In this document: piece by piece, positions 1 through 62,036 of the stretch
How the letters are laid out: each line of letters begins with the position of its first letter
How positions within the stretch are numbered: the stretch's first letter is position 1
NCBI RefSeq assembly: GCF_964340395.1
Contig: NC_135552.1
Location: 28,503,181-28,567,180 of the forward strand
Direction of reading: 5' to 3'
DNA length: 64,000 nt
DNA from: Glandiceps talaboti
Taxonomy: Eukaryota > Hemichordata > Enteropneusta > Spengelidae
Translations under genes and position numbers: made by a program
Notes under the pieces: generated by a model
What the model saw: the letters and a program-made list of their open reading frames with translations, nothing else
Database searches by the model: none
Told to the model about the DNA's origin: nothing

Positions 1-594
1 TCACATCACAGGTTAAAGTTTGTCACGTAGATGATCCATAAAATTCACATCACTGGTTAACGTCTGCAAGTCTAAAATGTACATCTTTTTGAATAGCGCC
101 GCCTATATAATGCGATAAATTACTAGCAGCGATGAAATTGTTCTTTCTCGTAACTCGGTGTAATCACTGAGTATGTTCTCGTTCTATTGTACCCGCCCAT
201 CCATGTTCACTTGTCAACCAGCATAGGGGTGTTGCTTTGACAATATCCCAACGGAGCAACTCTGCAGGCTTATTATATAGTATATTAGAAGTGAGCATTC
301 ATCCCGGCAGGGGAACCAATCATCTGTTTCAGAACCTTTTAGTCACGTTGCTGTATCGACATTGACCACACCTGATTTATTGTGGACGAGAGAACTTGAG
401 TCATATAGAGAAGCGATGTTGACATTAATCCAGAGTTGCAGAAGAAGACTACTCAGAGAAAGTATCTTCAACTGAAGACACGATAACTGCTAACTTGGTT
501 TCAATCTTCTTTCGCTAGATTTCGACCGTGGTTATTTGTCTACTCGACGTCAACGTAATATTCCATGGACTTGGAGCCGACTCATCTATGAGAA
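1..594 (+). other. Upstream / 5' untranslated region of the receptor gene
   Basis: No coding potential is recognised here. A TATATAA-like element at about 104-110 could be a core promoter, but nothing else supports a start site there. A possible splice acceptor (TTTCGCTAG) ends at about 520, so the first coding exon may be preceded by a spliced 5' UTR exon. The frame of the chosen start codon has a TGA directly upstream (589-591), so the coding frame cannot extend further left without another exon. Confidence 0.35.
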
Positions 595-46469
<45,875 letters not shown>

Positions 46470-46573
46470 CAACAACACCACACTGTGGTAACGTTCGTCA
46501 TTTATGCTGGACCTCGGAAACTATATTAGTTGTCCGGGGCTAGGTTGGACTCATGACACTCCCATCCATGACA

Positions 46574-46579
46574 AATAAA
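46574..46579 (+). terminator. Candidate poly(A) signal AATAAA of receptor gene
   Basis: Canonical hexamer 105 nt after the exon 13 stop. Another AATAAA lies near 46793 within a (ACTAA)n run. Confidence 0.45.
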
Positions 46580-47511
46580 CGGAGTTATACTCTTTGCGTA
46601 TGCTAAACTGCTTATATAACCAACTAACTAGCCACCTATTCATATTAATATGAAGCTCAGCTTTGACTTAACTTAACTTAACTTTATACCTATCATCTAC
46701 AAGTCTTTGACTTTCGTGGGTTATCCAAGTAATTCAACAATTTGTACCAGTTTTTACTTGTATATCTGCACTGTCGATCTTGTTGTTTTACTAAAATAAA
46801 CTAAACTAAACTAAACTACATTAATGACAACTTGCTTGCGACTATTCCTTTCTACGCGAACTTGACAGCTGTACCTGGAAACGCCAACAGTGAAGTGGTG
46901 AGGGCGCTCTATCACTGAAAGAAGGTTCATGTCACTGAATTGGCATCTTCGCAGTGGTAGGACAATAAATGAGTTAAAAGAAACGTTTACAATATAATCT
47001 TGTTCACTTACCCTCGACCTGGATATATATTTAATTCATTTATAATGTAAATATTTGTCTTAATCTCATCTTAAATATATATACTTTTCTTTTCAACTTT
47101 CAAATCCCAATGGTAATATCTACATATACATGTACCTATTCATTCTTCTCAACCTGTGAGTAAATGTGGGCGTGTCCCCTATGAGAGAGAACATATATAA
47201 GAAGTTTACAGGTTTTGCAATCATAAGTTTTATTGTAGTCGTTATTTATCTTGTGTAATGTACTTACTCTGTAAATGACAGGTTAATATATGTATGTGTT
47301 GTTTTTGCAACACGGTTGCTTTCAGTGATATACGATAAGACAATTTAAATATTGTGTCTGGTTTCTGGAAATTTAAAGTGAACTTGATTTTCGTTGGTTA
47401 CAGGGCTTTATACAAAGTTAATGTAATGTATTGAAGGGATACATCATTTTATATGTTATCTAGAACTGTCTGATGCATTTGATATTACAAAGAGAGAGAG
47501 AGAGGTGGGTG

Positions 47512-47515
<4 letters not shown>

Positions 47516-47579
<64 letters not shown>
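47516..47579. repeat. (GT)n microsatellite
   Basis: Perfect GT array preceded by a short (GA)n run at about 47490-47503. Confidence 0.97.
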
Positions 47580-47581
<2 letters not shown>

Positions 47582-49564
47582 TAGAGGGAGGGAGAGGGAG
47601 AGGAACCATGGGAGACATAACATGTTATACATACACTATTATGTTGTGTGAGTTTATCTTGTGTGATGAGTACATGTGTGTGCATGTTTGTGCTTAGTCA
47701 CCAAAAATACCGTCCGAAATACAATAAATCAGTCATAAGCCATTTGCATATTTGTACCCTGCCAAGACTTTGTGTTCAATGTACACTTTACTATACTATG
47801 TAAGAATTCAAAAACAATACACATTATACACAAGGTAAGATTGTATTGACATACTCACTTGTATATAAACAAGCAACATGTCTTAATAAAACACAAATTG
47901 ATATCAGTATTGCTATTTTCATAATTTCATCGATGTGATCAGATGTATCTATATAAAGCGACACTTTGGTCTCATAAAACAAATTTATGTAATAGTACCT
48001 ACAATATAATATTGAAATGCTGCTGAGTTCAATACTGCAGAACAGTTTCTATAGTGATATATACGACATATTCCCTCCAAATCTAATTGAACATTTTAAG
48101 TTAATATTTTGCACAACTAAAATGGACCAAATTCTTCAAAGTGATAGCCATATCAAGTTGTTCATAAATATCATCTCTCAGTTTGTAGGGTTGATTTATT
48201 TTACCAGATTAACTATAATGGCAATATATTTCGGGACAATGGTCGCAGTTTTTCTTGTATTACATTTTGAATCTTGCCATTAAAGCTGCGCTAGCTGCAA
48301 CTGGCACATTTTTTGAAAATGATCTGTTAGGTACAATAACTTACTTGTAAAATTACATCACCTGTGGATAAACATACTTTTGTAGCTGTATTCGCGATAA
48401 ATCAGACCAACTTGATTTTTGGGTCCACACCCAAGACAGCGCCCTCAACGGCAATCGTAGTTCAATCCTCGATATTATTGACCTCTGATTAATATATGAA
48501 ATGTCTAATTTATTGGTACTTTAACAATTTACAGTAAATATATTGTTGTAGTCTGATCAAAAACTGATACTCCACTTACAACTAGTACAATTTTAACATA
48601 GCGACAGATTCAAAACCGAACTTTCTGTCAAATGCTACTACTCTACCTATAAATAATATTGACCACTGACTAACAGATATAATGTCCTATAAATAATTGA
48701 CCAATTTTTAGTCAGTATATAGCTGCTTATTTGAAAAAAACAATGTTTCAGTTAAAGCTAGCACAGGTTAAGGTCTTACCTTTCCTCTAAAAATTGAATG
48801 CTATGGCATACTCCTTTGTCTGTATCGAGATCAAAAGTATGTTGGATGAAGTTTTTCTTATTTGCCATCTTTTCAAAAATTGGTCTACTGAAATTTAAAG
48901 GCACGAAATTTGAAATAAAAAATGTATATTGGCCAAACTTTAGCCCTACAGACAATAATATGTTCCCTGTTATTGGTAAGTGTTTAATTACCATACTGAA
49001 ATTTATGTGATGAATTCATTTGAAGGACACAAAATAGATTAAAACTGCGCAGATGTTGTTTTCTTTTGTAGCTTCATCCGTTTTTTTCAGTGATATAACA
49101 ATCATGGTTACAGTTGATGTTATTATACAGAATTGTATTTACTTTGAACAAGTCATCAGAAAATGTCATTTCATTATTTTATTTTATTCTAACTTTAAAG
49201 GAGTGGATATTAAATTATTTACTATTCGAAACTAAAGTTTGTTTCTAGATGTCATTTATTGCCGACTATAAATAGTGGACTATTGTATGACAAGTTACTC
49301 TCTGTGAGTACTTACCATCCCCACTGTCTCTGTGTCTGACTCTCTCCCTCCCTCCCTCCTTTTTTCTCTCCCCTCACTCTCCCTGCCTCATTCTGTCTCT
49401 TCTCCTCTCCCTCTCTGTCTCTCCTAAAGGTTTTGAGTAATCGTTATGAATACCAAAGTGTACTGTCAAAAAGTGATTAAAATAATAAATATTGAAATGT
49501 GTGTACTGATAAAGGTTCAATTATGAGCAAAATACAAAATAATATATTGGTATGGTTAAACGTC

Positions 49565-49815
49565 AGTGGTGGCATTAGAATTTATTATCACTGCACAGCA
49601 GGTATAGGACACAATGAACTCAACAGTCAATGACTTCAGAATTTAAAGTCACTGCACAGCATGTATAAGACAGAATGAACTCAACAGTCAATGACTTCAG
49701 AATTTAGAGTCACTGCACAGCATGTATAGGACAGAATGAACTCAACAGTCAATGACTACAGAATTTATTATCACTGCACAACAGGCATAGGACAGGATGA
49801 CCTCAACATTCATAG
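49565..49815. repeat. Minisatellite, 61-bp unit, about four copies
   Basis: Four consecutive units containing TCACTGCACAGCA, GTATA(A/G)GACA, ATGAACTCAACAGTC and AATGACT; the last unit decays. Confidence 0.9.
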
Positions 49816-51350
49816 AATTCATATGATAGATAACAGATTGTATGAACCTCTGAACCATGAGTCTTTGAATTGAAAAAGGGGTATTATTATTAAATAAACA
49901 GCAATAAACAGTAAATGCCATATTCAAGAAATGAAAGAAATAGCTTTTATGGTTTTGCCAATAGGAACTTTGTCTAGATGATAGTTTTGGACTAATAGAA
50001 GTGAGGGCCATAATAACCTTTTAAAAAAAAACATTTCCAAGTGTTGCACAACTAAAGTAGGTTTGGAAATGGTTCATGTCTGTGGTTCTTGAAACCATGA
50101 ACACTCTATTCTTGGGGGTTGGTTTATTCCCACTCGGCCCAAACATTCTACTAACATTGTTTTACTTTTAGATGATGCACTTTTTTTAAGAACTCACAGA
50201 GTTGTTTTGTTGATCACTTCAGGTACTAAGATGTGATTTATGCCCTCACTTTAAATCAGATGTTGTTGTTATTATTTTGAAAATGTCCGCAAGGTGGGTT
50301 ATCAGAATTTAATGTGCTAGTTTGATACTTTTGCTTAATGGGGAACAAAGGTATGGCTGATTCTGTCCTAGCTGCTTAGTTTACGTCCAATGAGTAATAA
50401 AAAGTTATTTTCACCACTCGACACCACACAACTTCTCCAAAGATAACAAAAATAAAATTACCCCAATTAGCCATGAACTGACCTGTGAACACTGGGGTAG
50501 GGAATTCTGGGTACGGTGCCCAATTACCTATACTGATGTCACCAGTCCCCCTATTTATTGGTCTGCCTATTATTTCTAACTAATATGAATATTGGTTTTA
50601 CCTTAGTAATCAAAACAATAGAGACGGACTATATTAATGGTTGTGAAAAGCAGTTGAAAAACAGATGACTATCAGAGCTATTGAAAATGATCCGGAAAAA
50701 TAAGAATGACCCCATGTAATCCTTATGGTTCCACTGATGACATGACATTAATTTTAAATTTGATGACTTGGGATTGGAACATTATGAGCCCTTAACTTTC
50801 AATAAATGTCATTTTGGACAAGCACCATTTATTACCTTACCAGGTTAATTTTCACATACAAATGTAATACAAGAAGAAAAACATCACATTCTATGCATAA
50901 TTTTTATTCATTTTTGTCAGATATACAAGCTATGTACATCATAATTTCTGTGAAGGTATACTGGGACCTATACCTTGTCAGTACATAAGGTAGAAAAATC
51001 AACTGATTATGTTCACACTATGCTCTGAATACTAGTATGTATGCCTTGCATTGAACACAATACTGTTGGATAACTCAATTTAAAGTATGACCTTTTGAGG
51101 TAATTACTCTATGAAATCAATATTGTGAGGTATTCAATGAATGCATTATGTATCCCTTATATACACACAACACTAAAACTATCATGCGTTCCACTTTGTT
51201 AGCAAATTTTGACCAATTTGGCACACTATTTATCAACAATCAACATTGATTTCAATCTGATGAAGTACATGTGACCTTGTATTGAGGTCAAAGGTCATGA
51301 TAAATCATACTATGAAGAACAGTGTGTTGATTCAACAAACAGACTTTCCA

Positions 51351-51417
51351 AATTATACTAAATATCTGTGCTCTCAATACTAGACAAGTATTGAGAGCAC
51401 AGACACTTAGTATAATT
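51351..51417 (-). repeat. Near-perfect 31-bp hairpin with 5-nt loop
   Basis: Arms 51351-51381 and 51387-51417 are inverted repeats differing at two positions. On the minus strand both differences become G-U pairs, so a minus-strand transcript would pair along the whole stem. It lies about 280 nt downstream of the PIP copy A stop. Confidence 0.8.
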
Positions 51418-51693
51418 AGTGGCCCTGTCTTACCAAACATGCCCCTGGGCCTGGTGCTTCAATATTTGATATCATTTGAAATATTAAATTGAAAATCCAT
51501 CTTTCAAATGTGGCATAAAAACTATGTTTAATAATTCAAGATTTTTTTAAAATTTCCCAATACTACATATTTTACATGTTGGATGAAAATTGAGGTTGAT
51601 TTTCCAGCTGATAATCCTTATTTCCTAACTAAAATAATATCTGAAACTATTCAAAACCTTAGTATTTCTTAGTGGAAGTATGTGGTTTACATT

Positions 51694-58779
<7,086 letters not shown>

Positions 58780-60291
58780 TATGGTGTTAGAGAGTGATCG
58801 GCGAGGAAAACATTGACGAAGGCGTTCAATGAATTGGTTGCACACTTTGGCAGATTTACGAACGATCAGGTGATTACGATAAATATATGCATGCTATGTA
58901 CAATCTAAATGTGTCTGTAATCAAGGTGACAGATCTAGATAAGCACGGTAAGCTAAGGCACTTCCGGGTCGTTGCTGTTCGACACGTGATAAAATTCGCT
59001 GAGGTTGAAGGTCATTGAGAGGAACGCGTTCGCCAAGAATGACTATTGACTACAGGCGGCTATTATAGTGTGTATATTTTCAACTAGCACGTTAAATATT
59101 CCCCCTTTCTTTGATTAAGAATGTGTGAAATAGATTTTTTTTAAATGAACCGGAAATGAAAAATATATTATAAATATTTTATTTATAAAAATTAAACTTC
59201 GACAAAAAGTCAGGGAAAAAAGTCGCACAGGTGGCAAGCACCTATATAAGAGCAACCCCTCCACATACAACAAATGGCATAAACATACAAAAACATATTA
59301 AAACAGTAAATACAAAAAAATATACACTATTAAACGAATAACATACGAGAACAGAATTAAGAAATACGACACTTGGCACAATGACATCGATTGGCCCATG
59401 TGCAAGTATTAAAAGACAAAATACTATTTTCCAAGATTTCTATAAAATATACGGAGATCGCTTTTATATGAGTTGACTGATGACACTTACTGAAAACGAC
59501 AAGTCCGATTTGACTGGACAAGCGTTCCATGTATAAATACTAGGAGGGGAGTCCAGTCGTACTACAAATACACAAATAAAGATAATCAAAAAACAAACAA
59601 ACATGCGAAAATACCTTTAACACATTAATATGGTGCGACCACTGTGACAGGATTAAAGGTGTATTGTATTACATACATTTATAATATACTATACACGGAC
59701 CATGTATATGATGTACATGTATGTACGTGTTAGACTAGTAAGGGTCTTGGCAATGACTGCTAAAAATTAAATACAGTCGACAATTTTTTTTTTTTTTTTT
59801 TTTTTTTTTTGGGGGGGGGCAGTCATTTTTAACGGATGGTGGGGGGGGGGGTGCAGTGTTTTGGAGTTGAACATGGGTTTTCTCAAACTGAACCCCCCCC
59901 CCCCCCAGGAGAGACCTCATTTTCTAAAATGTGTAACACTTTGTTATTAGAATTTGTTAACCACTTTCAGTCAGGTGTAAGAAAATGTCTTTCACTTTTT
60001 TCTATTTTCCCCAGGTACTTTACGGACTGCTGGGCCATCTTGTTCAACCGATTGTTTCGCAATCACTCACTGCACTCAGGTTATCATTACACATATGAGA
60101 ACACAGTTGTGTTTTTGAGAAAAAAAAGAAGTTATTTTATTGAAGTAAAAGAATGGAAAAGGCTTTCGACATAAGCAAGTCTAATATTGGAAGAAAAGAG
60201 GATTGATTTTTAAATACAATTTCCCAACTCAAAAATATCCAAATCAGTTTAAAACATTCATACTTCTCAATGGAAGTATGTGATGTACATT
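58780..60291 (-). other. Spacer between PIP copies (promoter of copy A, 3' end of copy B)
   Basis: Should contain the copy A promoter and the 3' UTR of copy B. A minus-strand AATAAA lies at 60136-60141. Long homopolymers (T-run, then G-runs and a C-run, about 59783-59908) make this area prone to assembly error. The frame at 59836-60174 is driven by these runs and is not a gene. Confidence 0.6.
60136..60141 (-). terminator. Candidate poly(A) signal of PIP copy B
   Basis: AATAAA on the minus strand about 151 nt after the copy B stop codon. Confidence 0.4.
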
Positions 60292-60402
60292 CTACAGACT
60301 TTTGTACTTGTCTGCTGCCTGGACAAGGAGTGCTGCAATATCTGGTTCCCTTGGTGCATGTCCAGCCAATGGAACCATGTAGAATTCTGCCTCTGGCCAT
60401 TT
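60292..60402 (-). CDS. PIP copy B exon 7
   Basis: K-W-P-E-A-E-F-Y-M-V-P-L-A-G-H-A-P and the same K-Y-K-S-L-stop end as copy A. The acceptor context is AAAAAACAG, less pyrimidine-rich than in copy A. Confidence 0.9.
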   Translation of the reverse strand, partial: KWPEAEFYMVPLAGHAPREPDIAALLVQAADKYKSL

Positions 60403-61927
60403 CTGTTTTTTGTGGATGAAATTAAAGATAATGTCAGGAATGCTAAACAACATCTTGTCAAAAAAGTTCTAAAATAAAATGTCCACAGTACTATGTAACA
60501 GCAGGCATTAAGAAAAGTATTAGCTTCTTTGACTTGCTAGAGTAACACTTTGTTATTAGAATACCTGTGTAATAAACAACAGTTCAAGAAGATTTATGGG
60601 TTGAGGGCACCCATCTAGATCTCAGTGATGTGAGGCTAAGATTGATAACTGCCCTTGTGTAGACAACCCAGTGTGAAAAACAAAAGTTTACATAGATTTA
60701 ATGGTTGAGGGCGCCCACCTAGCTTGATACCCTACCTTATGTAAATCCCATGCAGTTCTAGCAGGACACACAACATCATATCGACCTTGAACTATAGTGG
60801 CAGGTATATGACGAAGTTTATCAACTTCTTGGATCAGCTGGTCATCGTACTTGAAAAAACCGCCATGTACAAAATAATGACTGCCAATAAAAAAAAGTGA
60901 AACAACATTATAAGACCAAGTCTATGTTTGTGACTAAATAAGTTGCAATATGCACAAAGTTAGTGCTCAAAATGAGCTTCACAAAAATCATTTGGTGCAG
61001 ATATAATTCCTAACATTTTTCTACATTCACGCCAGAACTTGTGAGCTGAGGATTTTGTCACTATTCATCTGCCACACCTTAGGTCACTCGTATTTTCCTC
61101 AGCTGAATGAAAACAAATATTTAGGAACAAGTCTTTGTCAAAGACATGTCTCCCCTCTCCCCATTAGTGTACATAAATATGGCCATCCAGCCAAAATAAT
61201 TCATGTGTCCAGTGTCATCTATTAATAAAATTATTAAGACATCAACTACATTTGAATACTACTATTACTAGAATACTAATAAGCATGTGATATACCAGAA
61301 AAGGATTGTTTTGGTAGTGTTCAGCTACAAAGGTCAAAGTCAAGTCAAATATAATACCAGAATTTACAAAACATATCTGTTTACACTAACCATTCTATTC
61401 TTGCAAACTGTATTGCCCATTTCTCTTCATCAGCCTTCTGTATATCAGATTCATCTATAACTAACTTAGATGTACCACATTCCCAAGCACTCCATGATCT
61501 TGCACATTCAAGTTTTTTCTTGTCGTCATCCCCAGTTAGTCTTCTATAATATGCACTCATAAAATCATGTCTCTCAACCTAGGAAAGTCAATCGTTAAAA
61601 AATCAGGGTTTCAATCCCAGGTTCATGAGTTAACATTTCCTTATCACTGGTGCCAGTTTACATATCAATAACATGGTAATTTGAATAATGATCAGCACAC
61701 ATCGGTAATATGACTATCTTCAATTCAATGTTGTAAGATACTCTGACATGTTTATATTTAACACATAACATTGGGAATCAGCCATTTCTCTTCAAGTGCC
61801 CCGTTGGGAGCTAAAAATTACAAATTACTAAAGCATACTTACCTCTGGTATGGGAGCAACATACTGTTCCCATAAATCAGGAAACATGTGACTAGCACCC
61901 TCTTGATAAAACCACAATAACTCCTTT
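60292..61927 (-). CDS. Proline iminopeptidase paralogue, copy B (3' part, exons 4-7)
   Basis: Four exons in transcript order, 61927-61843, 61578-61391, 60880-60736, 60402-60292, match exons 4-7 of copy A with identical lengths (85, 188, 145, 111 nt), identical phases and intact splice sites and stop. They carry the catalytic Asp (GRYD) and His (AGHA) and both cap glutamates. About a dozen residues differ from copy A over 174 codons, with no stops or frameshifts, so it reads as a functional gene under constraint. The HGGPG and nucleophile exons are not between 61928 and the window edge; a LINE fills that space, so they are expected beyond 64000. If they are absent there, this is a truncated 3' duplicate. 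Confidence 0.85.
60571..60720. repeat. Internal duplication in PIP copy B intron
   Basis: A segment ending GGTTGAGGGC(A/G)CCCA occurs at 60571-60617 and 60677-60720. Copy A has it once (51995-52042). Confidence 0.6.
60736..60880 (-). CDS. PIP copy B exon 6
   Basis: One replacement relative to copy A (H-G-G-F-F for H-G-G-W-F). Contains G-R-Y-D-V-V-C-P. The donor is GTAGGG. Confidence 0.9.
61391..61578 (-). CDS. PIP copy B exon 5
   Basis: Same 188-nt exon with a handful of replacements (for example D-D-D-K-K-K, G-T-S-K-L-V, A-R-I-E). Both conserved glutamates are kept. Confidence 0.9.
61600..61665 (-). repeat. Degenerate tRNA-like unit in PIP copy B intron
   Basis: Minus strand has TGGCACCAGTGATAAGG and GGGATTGAAACCC, resembling box A and box B. 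It lies just upstream of exon 5, as in copy A, so it probably predates the gene duplication. Confidence 0.4.
61843..61927 (-). CDS. PIP copy B exon 4
   Basis: Differs from copy A by one residue (H-M-F-P for H-L-F-P); acceptor TGTAG and donor GAG|GTAAGT are intact. Confidence 0.9.
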
Positions 61928-62036
61928 CTACATTTCAAAAAAAAAAAAAGTAAAGCAATATCTTTATGATTTAGCCTCACAAAGGAAATCTACAGAAAAA
62001 GGTTCTTCACTGTAAATGTACGCAAACCTTAAAATG

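Larger units (their letters stand above)
46470..51693. other. Intergenic region between convergent receptor and peptidase genes
   Basis: Contains the receptor 3' UTR, (ACTAA)n at 46790-46818, a (GT)n array, a CT-rich patch (49331-49430), a 61-bp minisatellite (49565-49815) and the 31-bp hairpin at 51351-51417. Open frames here (48017-48283, 48776-49235 and others) are short and AT-biased and I do not regard them as genes. Confidence 0.7.
60403..61842 (-). other. Introns of PIP copy B
   Basis: Three introns (60403-60735, 60881-61390, 61579-61842). The first shares flanking sequence with copy A and carries an internal duplicate of a TTGAGGGCGCCCA-containing segment. The last holds a degenerate tRNA-like piece at about 61600-61665, in the same place as in copy A. 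Confidence 0.75.

Noticed and set aside
58780-58845. N-terminal extension of PIP copy A as a targeting peptide
   Set aside because: The frame is open and Arg-rich but has no ATG before an upstream stop, so it is probably 5' UTR.
59783-59908. T-, G- and C-homopolymer cluster as a structural element
   Set aside because: Homopolymers of this length are common assembly or sequencing artefacts, and nothing else supports a function.
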